Shown piece after piece: positions 17,377 through 26,420 of a DNA stretch of 64,000 nt. The stretch covers positions 310,001-374,000 of the forward strand of contig NZ_FQWD01000006.1 in assembly GCF_900129565.1 (NCBI RefSeq). The letters are read 5' to 3'. The notes below the pieces were generated by a model. It saw only the letters and a list, made by a program, of their open reading frames with translations, did no database searches and had not been told where the DNA came from. The position numbers and the translations under genes were made by a program. Each line of letters opens with the position of its first letter. Position 1 is the stretch's first letter. The stretch comes from Marisediminitalea aggregata (GTDB taxonomy: Bacteria; Pseudomonadota; Gammaproteobacteria; Enterobacterales; Alteromonadaceae).

Positions 17377-18717
17377 ATGCAATATTGTGAAGCGAATTTT
17401 GATGGTCTGGTGGGTCCAACGCATAACTACGCCGGGTTGTCCTTCGGCAATGTTGCGTCTTATTCAAATGCCAACGCCGCCAGTAACCCCAAAGAAGCCG
17501 CTTTACAAGGCCTTAAGAAGATGAAGGCACTGTCGGAAATGGGCCTGGTGCAGGGCGTGTTAGCCCCTCAGGAACGGCCTGACATTGCCACACTGCGCAG
17601 ACTGGGATTCAGCGGCTCTGATGCCAGCGTACTTGAGCAAGCCGGCAAGCAGGCGCGTGAAATCTTTTTAGCCTGCTGCTCAGCGTCCAGCATGTGGACA
17701 GCGAACGCGGCCACCGTATCGCCAAGTGCCGATACTGCCAACGGTAAAGTGCATTTCACACCGGCTAACCTGACCAACAAGTTTCACCGCTCACTGGAAC
17801 CACAGGTGACCGGCAATATTCTGAAAGCGACCTTTGCGAACAGCAAGTATTTTGCTCACCACACTCACCTGCCCGACAACGAGCATTTTGGTGACGAAGG
17901 CGCAGCCAACCACACGCGTTTGTGCAGTGAGTATGGTCACGCTGGTGTTGAGATTTTTGTGTACGGCCGTCACGCATTCAGAAACGACCGTCCGCAGCCG
18001 AAGAAATTCCCGGCTCGTCAAACCTTTGAAGCCAGCCAGGCGGTTGCGCGTTTGCATGGCCTGAGCGATGAAAACGTGGTGTATATCCTGCAAAACCCGG
18101 ATGTCATTGACCAGGGTGTGTTCCACAACGACGTGATTGCCGTCGGTAATCAAAATGTGCTGTTTTACCATCAGCAGGCGTTTCACAACAGCGCCGGGGC
18201 GATTGCCGAAATTCAACAAAAATTCGGCGAACAACCGCTGCATTTTATTGAAGTAAAAGACAGTGAAGTGTCTGTGCAGGATGCGATTAAAACGTATCTG
18301 TTTAACACCCAGTTAGTTACCTTGCCCGATGGCAACATGACTATTATTGCGCCGTCTGAGTGTCAGGAAAACCCGGTTGTAGAACAATACCTTGCAGAGC
18401 TTGTTACACGTAATACACCGGTTAAAAGTGTTAACTACTTTGATGTTAAACAAAGCATGCGCAACGGCGGTGGCCCGGCTTGCTTGCGGTTACGCGTAGC
18501 GCTGACCGATGCAGAATTAGCAGCGGTAAATCCGAACACGCTAATGAATGACGAGTTATTTGGCAAACTGAACTACTGGGTAGAGAAACATTACCGCGAT
18601 GTACTGACCGAAGACGATTTACGTGACCCGCAGTTACTCACTGAATCTCGTACCGCGTTAGACCAACTGACTCAAATCCTGAAACTGGGTTCGGTGTACC
18701 CGTTCCAGCAAGCCTGA
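17377..18717 (+). CDS. astB: N-succinylarginine dihydrolase
   Basis: A 446-residue enzyme of the arginine succinyltransferase (AST) pathway. It turns N2-succinylarginine into N2-succinylornithine with release of ammonia and CO2. The family start [20 protein letters not shown] is present, as are [19 protein letters not shown], the conserved HxxLxxxxxxDEGAANH-like stretch ([18 protein letters not shown]) and a C-terminal [14 protein letters not shown] with the active-site cysteine. The length equals E. coli AstB (447). It stands alone: none of astA, astC, astD or astE is in this window, and a terminator follows directly. The rest of the pathway must be encoded elsewhere if it is used. Confidence 0.97.
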   Translation: MQYCEANFDGLVGPTHNYAGLSFGNVASYSNANAASNPKEAALQGLKKMKALSEMGLVQGVLAPQERPDIATLRRLGFSGSDASVLEQAGKQAREIFLACCSASSMWTANAATVSPSADTANGKVHFTPANLTNKFHRSLEPQVTGNILKATFANSKYFAHHTHLPDNEHFGDEGAANHTRLCSEYGHAGVEIFVYGRHAFRNDRPQPKKFPARQTFEASQAVARLHGLSDENVVYILQNPDVIDQGVFHNDVIAVGNQNVLFYHQQAFHNSAGAIAEIQQKFGEQPLHFIEVKDSEVSVQDAIKTYLFNTQLVTLPDGNMTIIAPSECQENPVVEQYLAELVTRNTPVKSVNYFDVKQSMRNGGGPACLRLRVALTDAELAAVNPNTLMNDELFGKLNYWVEKHYRDVLTEDDLRDPQLLTESRTALDQLTQILKLGSVYPFQQA

Positions 18718-18749
18718 TTGACCTGATTAGTTCCGTTCTTAGGAACAAC

Positions 18750-18787
18750 AAAAAAGCCGCTCCTGATGTCAGGAGCGGCTTTTTTTG
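18750..18787. terminator. Bidirectional Rho-independent terminator
   Basis: A perfect 12 bp stem AGCCGCTCCTGA/TCAGGAGCGGCT (18755-18766 with 18769-18780) has a T run on the plus side and an A run on the other. It serves both converging genes, astB and the Ig-like lipoprotein gene. Confidence 0.92.
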
Positions 18788-18804
18788 TATGTGGCCGTTA
18801 AGGT

Positions 18805-21024
18805 TTACAGGGTATCAGCGCAGCTGTTGCTGGTTCCCCATGTGCTCGACGGAGGTGGTGAACCTTGTGTACTGCGATCTTCAGCGGATACACCCAGCGT
18901 GTACTGCATAGTATCGACTGACTCAGTACCTGACGACTCGCCTCTTGCGCTTAACGTAAGCTGTACCCAACCGCCGTATTGCTTCGGATAATTCAACTCG
19001 ATCAGCGCCTGCCCGTTTTCATCGGTTGTTGCATCAGCATCAATTGCTGCTGTGTTACCCGGTGTTAGCTGCCCGTCTCCATTTAAGTCTTCACCGACAT
19101 CCAGACGACCATTACCGTTAGCATCTTCGCTGTAGCATTGAGCAGTGATGACCTGATAGTGGATGGAATCATCTTCATCCCACAACCAATAGCCTTTGAA
19201 GTATGCATAACCCACCGTTTCAATAACCGGCGTCGCACTGAACGTTAACGATGTGCCTTCCACCGGGTTTGCATCGGCATCCGTTACAAACACCGAGAAC
19301 TCTTTACTGTATGACGACTGCTGCGGCGCTTCAATCAGATTGCCGGTACCCAGAGAGATATCAAAAGGACGGTCACCCACTGTCAGGAACGTTGTATTGG
19401 TAACGGTCGGCTCATCATTTACATACGCCGTTACTTCTACACTTTGATACGTGCTCACGGCATTTGATTCGTACACCGTTGTAGCGATACCCCGGCGGTC
19501 CGTGCGGCTTTGCGCATCAGTAAGGTTGCCGTTTGATACGTCGTTCACTTCAAAATTAACCAGCTTGTTGCGAACACGGTTGCCATCTGCGTCCAACACG
19601 ACAGCAGAGATTGTGCTGGTTTGCCCATCTGGCCCAATCGAGTCAGGTGTTGCATCTAGTATCAATGTTTCTGCATCGGTCGCAATAAAGGCAATGTCAA
19701 TTTGGGTCGAGACTTCAACGCCGGCACCATCAGTACCTGTCGCGGAGATGGTCGCCAAACCCGCATTGGTGGACGAAACAGTAAGATTTGCAATACCGTC
19801 AGCGCCGGTCGTGGCATCCGCACTCACAATGCTGCCGCGAGAAATTGCAAAGCTAACTGCACCACCCGCAAATGGATTAGCATCGCGCAGCCAGCGGATT
19901 TGCAGTGGGAAGTTGGTATTTAACGCAATGTCTTCTTCAACGTTGTTCACATCCGGCGCGTTCAGGAAAACAAACTCGTCCTGTTGTACTTCTATTTCAA
20001 AGCTGCTTTGGGTGTTTAACGCGCTGGCAGTTAAAGCATAGGTACCTGACCCTGGAGCGGTAAACTGAATAGAAACACGGCCCTCGTCGCCTGTCACTGG
20101 CTCTACATTGTTCACCGTCGTTGCCGTCACGTCTGCACCGGTTGGGTCTGTAACTACAAGTGTAAGGGCTTCGCCAGCAATCCCCACATTGTCGGAGTCT
20201 TCAAGGCTAATTGTTACGTTAACTGCATCGCCAATAATGGCAGACGTTGCACCATTAATATCAATTTCAGTACCCACCACATTAATGCTCAACGTTTCGG
20301 TTAGCGTAGTTTCACCCGATACCGTGGCAGTCACAGTAATGGTGCGGTTTTCCTTGTCGCCGCCGGTTCTTAACTGAACCCGCGCGGTGCCGTTTTCATC
20401 GGTAATCGGCTGGGTTTCAGCAATGGCAGCGTTATTGTCGGCCGAGAACGACACCGAGACATTTTCCAGCAGGATGTTTTGCGCATTTTTAACGACGGCC
20501 CACAATTCCACTTCGTCGTTGCCACTTGAAGACAGTTGCGACTGACTGGAGAAAATTTCAAGGGATTCAGGCGTTTCAACCGTTGCGGTAGTGCCTGAAG
20601 AGGTAAAACCAACTTGCGCACTGGTGGTGGAATCCAGTGTTGCTGTAACCATGCCGCTGCCCGACAGTTCGCCCACGATCAGCGTTATTGTCGCGACGCC
20701 TTCACTGTTGGTTAATGCTGTACCGGTATCGTTGGAAAAGCGCGCCAGGTTTTCAACCGAAAAACTAAACGACACAACCTGATTCGATGCGGGGTTGCCG
20801 TCGCCGTCTGTTACAGTTGCCCGCAAGGTCAGTGGCGAATCGCCGGTTAATTCCGTGCTCGTTTCACCGGCACTGTCGGTGAGCGCTACGCTAATACTGT
20901 AGGTGGGATCAGGCGTAACGGTACCAGGATCGTCATCCCTCGATACCTCACCACCGCCACCACACGCAACAAGTAACAACAGTGCCCACATGGTGGATAA
21001 TAAGCGTAGAGATTGCATTTTCAT
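18805..21024 (-). CDS. Large Ig-like (Big_1/invasin-type) repeat lipoprotein
   Basis: A 739-residue surface-type protein. The signal MQSLRLLSTMWALLLLVAC has a good lipobox (LVAC), followed by GGGGEVSRDDD. The rest is a string of about six bacterial Ig-like domains of roughly 90-100 residues. These have the recurring pattern 'D..G.P..N..V.F...' and 'T...G.A...' (for example DGDGNPASNQVVSFSF and NSEGVATITLIVGE). Near residues 634-652 a DANGNGRLDVGEDLNGDGQ stretch looks like two EF-hand/dockerin-type calcium loops inside the last domain. Such proteins are anchored in the outer membrane and act in adhesion or surface structure; no ligand can be named. It is a single gene with its own terminator. 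Confidence 0.88.
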   Translation of the reverse strand: MKMQSLRLLSTMWALLLLVACGGGGEVSRDDDPGTVTPDPTYSISVALTDSAGETSTELTGDSPLTLRATVTDGDGNPASNQVVSFSFSVENLARFSNDTGTALTNSEGVATITLIVGELSGSGMVTATLDSTTSAQVGFTSSGTTATVETPESLEIFSSQSQLSSSGNDEVELWAVVKNAQNILLENVSVSFSADNNAAIAETQPITDENGTARVQLRTGGDKENRTITVTATVSGETTLTETLSINVVGTEIDINGATSAIIGDAVNVTISLEDSDNVGIAGEALTLVVTDPTGADVTATTVNNVEPVTGDEGRVSIQFTAPGSGTYALTASALNTQSSFEIEVQQDEFVFLNAPDVNNVEEDIALNTNFPLQIRWLRDANPFAGGAVSFAISRGSIVSADATTGADGIANLTVSSTNAGLATISATGTDGAGVEVSTQIDIAFIATDAETLILDATPDSIGPDGQTSTISAVVLDADGNRVRNKLVNFEVNDVSNGNLTDAQSRTDRRGIATTVYESNAVSTYQSVEVTAYVNDEPTVTNTTFLTVGDRPFDISLGTGNLIEAPQQSSYSKEFSVFVTDADANPVEGTSLTFSATPVIETVGYAYFKGYWLWDEDDSIHYQVITAQCYSEDANGNGRLDVGEDLNGDGQLTPGNTAAIDADATTDENGQALIELNYPKQYGGWVQLTLSARGESSGTESVDTMQYTLGVSAEDRSTQGSPPPSSTWGTSNSCADTL

Positions 21025-21135
21025 CGTCTTCCTGGACCTCTTTACCGTGATTGGGTCATTTTAAGTATTTAAAACTGCTCTGAATCTGGCACACTAACTA
21101 AGTACAATAATAAAATAACATTTCAGGGAATTTAC

Positions 21136-22482
21136 ATGTCTCAGTCTTCACACAAGTACAGCTTAACTGCACGCATCTTTATCGGCATGGTAGCCGGAAT
21201 CATTATTGGTGCCCTGCTTCAATTTATATTTGATGATAGCGGAGATTTACGCTTTTCGATATTCTCGGTGGAAGTTTCCACGTATAGCATTTTGGTCGAA
21301 GGTATATTTTCAACCCTCGGGCAAATCTTCATTTCCAGCCTAAAAATGCTGGTGGTACCGCTGGTGTTAGTGTCATTGATTTGCGGAACCAGCTCACTGT
21401 CGGATCCATCCAAATTAGGCAGACTAGGCATCAAGTCTATCAGTTTCTACATTCTCACAACCGGGATTGCAGTGTCACTGGCCATCATGGCAGGTTTGCT
21501 GGTTGCTCCGGGTGAAGGGTTAAACCTGCAGGCTGAAACGACCTATGCGGCAAAAGAAGCCCCTTCCCTGTCGCAGGTTATTGTTAACATGTTCCCCAGT
21601 AATCCAATCAATGCCTTAGCGCAGGGTAATATGCTGCAAATCATTGTGTTTGCTGTATTACTTGGTGTCGCAATGGCCATGACCGGCGATGCAGGCAAGC
21701 GCGTTGCGGCATTCTTTGAAGATCTGAACACCGTTATTATGCGTCTGGTTACCATTATTATGAACCTGGCACCGTACGGGGTCTTCGTATTAATGGCTAA
21801 ACTGTTTGCCAGTATTGAACTCGGTACAATAGTCAGCCTGGTTAAATACTTCATGGTGGTGTTGGTAGTGCTCATTATTCACGGCCTGGTTACCTATTCC
21901 GCGTTATTAAAAATGTTCAGTGGTTTGAGCCCGGTTATGTTACTTACCAAAATGCGCGATGCGGCATTATTCGCTTTCAGTACATCAAGCAGCAGTGCCA
22001 CTCTGCCGGTTACCATGGAAACAGCGCGTAATAAGCTGGGTGTAGGTAAATCCGTATCCTCATTCACGCTGCCTTTGGGTGCCACAATCAACATGGACGG
22101 TACCGCTATTATGCAAGGTGTGGCGACGGTGTTTATTGCTCAGGTATATGCAGTAGATTTAACCCTGGGTGATTATGTTATGGTGGTACTGACAGCCACA
22201 CTGGCTTCTGTCGGTACGGCGGGTGTACCAGGTGTAGGCTTGATCATGCTTGCCATGGTACTGCAGCAAGTTAATCTGCCAGTAGAAGGTATCGCGCTAA
22301 TTATCGGTGTGGACCGCTTATTAGACATGACGCGTACAGCCGTGAACATTACGGGTGACTGTACGGTAGCCTGTATTATTGCGAAGTCTGAAGGTGAATT
22401 AGATCAAGCGGTATTTGACGACCCGAATGCGGGCTCGAAACAGGAAGACGTCGACTTTGAACATTTCGATCGCAACGCGTAA
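21136..22482 (+). CDS. Dicarboxylate/amino acid:cation symporter (DAACS, SLC1-like)
   Basis: A 448-residue membrane transporter of the GltP/DctA family, which takes up dicarboxylates (glutamate, aspartate, succinate or serine-type substrates) with Na+ or H+. It shows the serine-rich re-entrant loop FSTSSSSATLPVTME, the TM7 motif NMDGTAIMQG and the C-terminal VDRLLDMTRTAVNITGD with the substrate-contacting D, R, T and N residues. The family usually has eight membrane helices and two hairpins. The arginine in RTAVN is typical of acidic-substrate carriers. A CAGGGA ribosome site lies 6 bp before the ATG. It is flanked by unrelated genes and appears to be a single-gene unit converging with lolE. 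Confidence 0.94.
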   Translation: MSQSSHKYSLTARIFIGMVAGIIIGALLQFIFDDSGDLRFSIFSVEVSTYSILVEGIFSTLGQIFISSLKMLVVPLVLVSLICGTSSLSDPSKLGRLGIKSISFYILTTGIAVSLAIMAGLLVAPGEGLNLQAETTYAAKEAPSLSQVIVNMFPSNPINALAQGNMLQIIVFAVLLGVAMAMTGDAGKRVAAFFEDLNTVIMRLVTIIMNLAPYGVFVLMAKLFASIELGTIVSLVKYFMVVLVVLIIHGLVTYSALLKMFSGLSPVMLLTKMRDAALFAFSTSSSSATLPVTMETARNKLGVGKSVSSFTLPLGATINMDGTAIMQGVATVFIAQVYAVDLTLGDYVMVVLTATLASVGTAGVPGVGLIMLAMVLQQVNLPVEGIALIIGVDRLLDMTRTAVNITGDCTVACIIAKSEGELDQAVFDDPNAGSKQEDVDFEHFDRNA

Positions 22483-22505
22483 CAGCTAACGGCGACCTGC
22501 CCGGG

Positions 22506-23738
22506 TTAATGTAATGCCCGGGCGGGTGCTATCGCAGCGGCTTTATGCGCTGGATACAAGGTAGCAAGAATACTGAGTGTCAGTGCAACAACCACCGTTA
22601 TTAACACATCTCCCCAATATAACTGCGACGGCAGAAAATCAATAAAGTAGATATCGCCTGACAGGACCTTAATGCCCAACAGTGATTCCAGCGCGCCAAT
22701 CCAAGCCGATAAATTCGGTGCAGTGATCACTGCCAGTAATGTCCCCCAAAACACACCAATAACACCGTTAAGCATGCCCTGATACATAAAGGCGAATCGC
22801 ACCTGTCGGTCTGTTGCGCCCATGGTTTTTAATATAGCAATCGACGCCTGCTTTTCTTTCACTGCCATGACCAATGACGACACAATATTGAAACAGGCCA
22901 CGGCAATAACCAGTGACAGCGCAATATAAACCACTACCCGAACCAATTTAATATCGTCGTACAGGTGCCCCTGAGTGCGGGTCCAGTCGGACATATACAC
23001 CGCCTGAGGAAAGGTATAGCCAATTTCACGTATGACACTGTAAGCGGTAAAGGGGTCGTGCAATTGAAAGCGTAAGCCCTGTGCACCTGAGGCAATACCA
23101 GACGCCTCAGAGGCCGCTTGCAAATGCATAATGCCAATCAGGTTGTCTAATTCACCGCCCAAACTCACTGTTCCGGCTAGTGTCAGGTACAGGTTTTTAG
23201 GGGCAGCAAACGTCAAATCTTCGGTGACCGACGGAATAACCACGGTGACCTTGTCACCCACAGCCAAATTGAGCTTTTTAGCTATCGCACTGCCCAACAA
23301 CACGCCTTGCGGCTGTGCTATTAAGCGTTGCCAGTCAGATGGCGCGATTTCCCGCTGCCAACGATCAGGTACCTGCTCAGTCACTTGAATACCGGTCAGC
23401 TCAACCGCTTTCAGATTAGCGCCCTGCTGAATCATGCCGGTAATTTTGGTGTAAGGCTCAACACTGACAACCCGGGGATCCTGACTAAAGGTTGCCTGAT
23501 AGGTTTGCCAATCCTGAATGCCCGACTGGGTGACTGAAAACAGTTCACCATGGGGAATAATGGCCAGCAGTCTGTCGCGCAATTCGCGCTCAAAGCCGTT
23601 CATTACGCTGAGCAAGACGATCAGCACAAAGCATCCCAAGCCTATGCCTAATGTAGAAGACAGCGATACAAACGAGGTGTAACGATTACTAGATTTACTT
23701 TTACGAAACCGGCGGGCTAATAATAAACTGATGTTCAC
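22506..23738 (-). CDS. lolE: Lipoprotein-releasing ABC transporter permease, LolE-type
   Basis: A 410-residue LolC/LolE-family permease that extracts mature lipoproteins from the inner membrane and passes them to LolA. It has one N-terminal and three C-terminal membrane helices around a large periplasmic domain, plus the diagnostic [20 protein letters not shown] and [17 protein letters not shown]. By eye it is closer to LolE than LolC: PHGELFSV matches PHGEIEAV, and [16 protein letters not shown] matches [16 protein letters not shown]. It overlaps lolD by 4 bp (ATGA). Unusually, no lolC lies upstream of lolD in this window. Either lolC is elsewhere, or this permease works without it. Confidence 0.9.
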   Translation of the reverse strand: MNISLLLARRFRKSKSSNRYTSFVSLSSTLGIGLGCFVLIVLLSVMNGFERELRDRLLAIIPHGELFSVTQSGIQDWQTYQATFSQDPRVVSVEPYTKITGMIQQGANLKAVELTGIQVTEQVPDRWQREIAPSDWQRLIAQPQGVLLGSAIAKKLNLAVGDKVTVVIPSVTEDLTFAAPKNLYLTLAGTVSLGGELDNLIGIMHLQAASEASGIASGAQGLRFQLHDPFTAYSVIREIGYTFPQAVYMSDWTRTQGHLYDDIKLVRVVVYIALSLVIAVACFNIVSSLVMAVKEKQASIAILKTMGATDRQVRFAFMYQGMLNGVIGVFWGTLLAVITAPNLSAWIGALESLLGIKVLSGDIYFIDFLPSQLYWGDVLITVVVALTLSILATLYPAHKAAAIAPARALH

Positions 23739-24433
23739 GCTACACCCTGCTCTCGCGTCGACAGCTTGCCATTAGTCAGTTCAAGTACCCGGTCCATCGA
23801 GTTTGCAAGTTGTATGTCGTGCGTCACTACAATAAAGCTCGTGCCCATTTGCTCACTTAACTCACACAACAGCGCGTAAATTTGCGCACCGGTTTTATTG
23901 TCGAGATTACCGGTTGGTTCGTCGGCAAGCACAATACTGGGATTATTCACCAGCGCACGCGCAATAGCGACTCGCTGACGTTCCCCCCCAGACAAAGCCG
24001 ACGGCAAATGATGAATGCGATGGCTAAGCCCTACTTTTTCTAGTAAAGCAGCAGCGCGTTCTTCTGCTTTGTTTTTGGACTCGCCGTTAATCATTAGCGG
24101 CATGGCGACGTTTTCGACGGCGGTAAATTCGGCCAACAAGTGATGAAACTGGTAGATAAAACCGAGCCTTTGATTGCGCAATGCCGCTAACGCGTTGCTG
24201 GATAACTCGGCCAGTACCTGCTTGTTTATTTCCACACTCCCGGCAGTAGGATGATCCAAGCCACCCAGAATATGCAACAACGTACTTTTACCTGAGCCGG
24301 AGCTGCCCAGAATGGCAATTTTCTCGCCTCGCGCCAGTTCAAATGACACACTTTCGAGTACTGCAATCTGATTGTCACCGTCGTGATAGGTTTTACTTAC
24401 ATCCCGACATACTAATGACATGTCTTTCGCCAT
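23735..24433 (-). CDS. lolD: Lipoprotein-releasing ABC transporter ATPase LolD
   Basis: A 232-residue ABC ATPase, the energy-providing subunit of the LolCDE lipoprotein exporter. Walker A is [12 protein letters not shown] (about 43-54), the signature is [15 protein letters not shown] (about 147-161), and Walker B is [12 protein letters not shown], followed by the H-loop VVTHD. The length equals E. coli LolD (233). The family-typical [12 protein letters not shown] is present. It is followed with a 4 bp overlap by lolE. The first gene expected in the usual lolCDE order is missing: the 365 bp upstream hold no coding frame, and the next gene is the oppositely oriented rhaT. Confidence 0.95.
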   Translation of the reverse strand: MAKDMSLVCRDVSKTYHDGDNQIAVLESVSFELARGEKIAILGSSGSGKSTLLHILGGLDHPTAGSVEINKQVLAELSSNALAALRNQRLGFIYQFHHLLAEFTAVENVAMPLMINGESKNKAEERAAALLEKVGLSHRIHHLPSALSGGERQRVAIARALVNNPSIVLADEPTGNLDNKTGAQIYALLCELSEQMGTSFIVVTHDIQLANSMDRVLELTNGKLSTREQGVA

Positions 24434-24798
24434 GAATCCCTCATTTAATTCCCGGACTGGCCTTTCACTACAGTGAGAAAAGTAAACATTGCTTACTCAA
24501 AGACTTACAGCAGCTAAAGCCCAGACTGATGTTATCAACGCATTGTACTGTAAGGCAGGCATGGGGTATAGGCTAATCATCCTGTGTTCCTGCCTGTCTG
24601 AAGAATCGGGTAAATAAACCACTTTCCAGGTCGTATTCAAACCAAACCAATCACACTCAAGCACCATCCATGACCAATAACGATTGATATTGCGTGATAA
24701 TTAACAAAATTCGGTGTATGCTAGCGGCCAAGTTTTACAAAAAATAAACAATTTAGTGATTACATTGGTATTTTTACCGGCTATGAGAGGAGTGCTGC
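24434..24798. other. Divergent lolD/rhaT intergenic region
   Basis: 365 bp with no coding frame and no trace of a lolC gene. The right half carries a weaker copy of the rhamnose-cluster operator motif (24681-24699) upstream of rhaT. A GAGAGGAG ribosome site lies just before the rhaT ATG. Confidence 0.5.
24681..24699. promoter_or_regulatory. Possible rhamnose-regulator operator upstream of rhaT (weak copy)
   Basis: On the minus strand the sequence reads TATCACGCAATATCAATCG. One half (ATCAATC) matches the TCAATCA element found three times in the rhamnose cluster, and a degenerate partner (ATCACGC) is spaced 10 bp away. It is weaker than the other copies. Confidence 0.35.
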
Positions 24799-25857
24799 AT
24801 GGCGACTAACCCGTTATTAGGCGTATTTTTTCACTGGCTAGGAGGACTGTTCTCCGCCAGCTTCTACGTGCCCTACAAGCGTATACAGCGATGGTCATGG
24901 GAAATTTTTTGGTTGTGTGGTGGCATTTTTAGCTGGTTGATTTGTCCATGGTTTTTCGCCTGGATTCAGACTGAGGATTTACTTGGGGTATTGTCATCTG
25001 TTCCGTCAGATGTGTTACAGCAATGTTACTTGTGGGGTGCCGGATGGGGCTTCGGCGGTTTAACATTTGGACTAGCCGTTCGCTATATGGGTATTTCATC
25101 CGGCATGGCCATTGTATTGGGTCTGACTACGGTACTGGGTACCCTGGGCCCACCTATTGCGTCGGGTCACTTTGGTGACGTTATCGCGACCACGAGCGGC
25201 CAGTTCGCTGTTGCGGGTACTTTCATGACACTGATTGGCGTGATCATTGTTGCCAAAGCCACCGCGGAAAAAAATCGCAGCCTGAATACCACAGAAGACA
25301 GCGAAAGCATCGATATGCGAAAAGGTCTGTTGATTGCCCTGTTCTCCGGCATTATGTCGAGCTGTTTTGCCTTTGGTATTGCGGCAGGCAAGCCCATTAA
25401 CGAACTTACTGTGGAAGCAGGTACTGCGTCATTATGGCAGGGCTTACCGGTATTATGTGTTGTGTTGGCGGGCGGTTTAACCACTAACGCATTGTGGTGT
25501 TTATGGTTGATTAAGAAAAACGGTACCGCAAGAGAGTATCTCGGCCAGGTCGCGGCATCGGCAGAAAAACTGCCTGTAAACAACCTGGTTAAAAACTACC
25601 TGCTCGCTTCACTGGGTGGCGCGCTGTGGTACTTCCAGTTCTTCTTTTACACCATGGGCGAAAGTCACATGGGTAAATACGAATTCTCCAGCTGGACCAT
25701 TCACATGGCCAGTATCATTATCTTCTCTACCCTGTGGGGATTAGCATTAATGGAATGGCGCGGCAGTAACCGTAAGAGTCGCATGCTGTTACTGGCAGGG
25801 ATCAGCCTGTTAGTGCTGTCTACCATTGTGATTGGTGTGGGTAACTCGTTTCAGTAA
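24799..25857 (+). CDS. rhaT: L-rhamnose-proton symporter RhaT
   Basis: A 352-residue inner-membrane symporter of the DMT-related RhaT family with about ten membrane segments. It aligns by eye with E. coli RhaT: FASFYVPYKRIQRWSWE corresponds to CFYAPFKKVKKWSWE, VRYMGISSGMAIVLGLTTVLGTL to the GMSMGIGIAIG region, and SLGGALWYFQFFFYTMGES to GGLMWYLQFFFYAWG. It imports L-rhamnose with a proton. It lies at one end of the rhamnose cluster, transcribed toward the catabolic genes, and ends in a strong terminator. A weak copy of the cluster operator lies upstream, so co-regulation is plausible. Confidence 0.95.
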   Translation: MATNPLLGVFFHWLGGLFSASFYVPYKRIQRWSWEIFWLCGGIFSWLICPWFFAWIQTEDLLGVLSSVPSDVLQQCYLWGAGWGFGGLTFGLAVRYMGISSGMAIVLGLTTVLGTLGPPIASGHFGDVIATTSGQFAVAGTFMTLIGVIIVAKATAEKNRSLNTTEDSESIDMRKGLLIALFSGIMSSCFAFGIAAGKPINELTVEAGTASLWQGLPVLCVVLAGGLTTNALWCLWLIKKNGTAREYLGQVAASAEKLPVNNLVKNYLLASLGGALWYFQFFFYTMGESHMGKYEFSSWTIHMASIIIFSTLWGLALMEWRGSNRKSRMLLLAGISLLVLSTIVIGVGNSFQ

Positions 25858-25895
25858 TTAAGCACCTGTCGGCATGGGCGACAGGTCGTATTTCA

Positions 25896-25920
25896 GGCTG
25901 CTTTTTGCAGCCTTTTTTAT
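25896..25920 (+). terminator. Rho-independent terminator after rhaT
   Basis: The stem GGCTGC/GCAGCC (25896-25901 with 25907-25912) is followed by TTTTTT. A second hairpin, ACCTGTCG/CGACAGGT (25863-25886), lies just before it, giving a tandem terminator structure. Confidence 0.85.
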
Positions 25921-25952
25921 GCCTGTCTTTGGTTATTTCCTTGCAAATGCGG

Positions 25953-26228
25953 TTATTTGTCCATCCTGGCGACATACACATCATACTGTGATGAACCCGC
26001 CTCTCTTGAAAACATCACTTTGGCCGTTCTGTTTTTTCCAGTCTGACTTCGCGTTTTATATGTTGAGCCGTCCCTTCTGTTGATCTCGTAACAGTCCTGA
26101 ATCTCATAAAACTTGATTAACTCACCTTTAGACAAAGCCGATAAATCCCTGAATACTGCGAAACCGACCCTGTCTAACTCATTAACCAAATCCACATATT
26201 CGTCACAATACATTGCAATAGTACGCAT
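25953..26228 (-). CDS. Small hypothetical protein inside the rhamnose cluster
   Basis: I choose the ATG at 26228, which has AGGGA 6 bp upstream, giving a 91-residue protein that begins MRTIAMYCDEYVDLVNELD. A longer reading from 26270 has no ribosome site. The protein is soluble and charged, with a C-terminal VMFSREAGSSQYDVYVARMDK. No family is recognised. It lies between the rhaT terminator and the L-lactate dehydrogenase terminator, so it is probably transcribed by itself and may have no link to rhamnose use. The clear start site and even codon use make a real gene more likely than not. Confidence 0.55.
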   Translation of the reverse strand: MRTIAMYCDEYVDLVNELDRVGFAVFRDLSALSKGELIKFYEIQDCYEINRRDGSTYKTRSQTGKNRTAKVMFSREAGSSQYDVYVARMDK

Positions 26229-26370
26229 CTTCATTCCCTGAATGCCGAACTTGTTGAATCGTCGATTCAAACACCACCCAAACAGTATAATTATTGTACA
26301 CCCTGTACATGAAAGGTTGAAAATGATTTATTGCTCATCGACGACTGACCATGGCGTGACGGACATTGCG

Positions 26371-26398
26371 CACAAAAAAGCCAGCTTCCGCTGGCTTG
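26371..26398 (-). terminator. Rho-independent terminator after the L-lactate dehydrogenase gene
   Basis: The stem AGCCAGC/GCTGGCT (26379-26385 with 26390-26396) has a TTTTTT tail on the minus strand. It closes the rhamnose catabolic transcript. Confidence 0.85.
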
Positions 26399-26420
26399 TA
26401 TTCATTGTGAATTTTCGGGG

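Noticed and set aside
19451..20041. 196-residue plus-strand reading opposite the Ig-like lipoprotein gene
   Set aside because: It is the shadow of a repetitive, high-Thr/Val coding sequence with regular codon use; the lipoprotein frame has a signal peptide and domain repeats.
22496..22526. CCCGGG hairpin between the symporter and lolE genes
   Set aside because: No T-rich tail on either strand, and it overlaps the lolE stop region; not called as a terminator.
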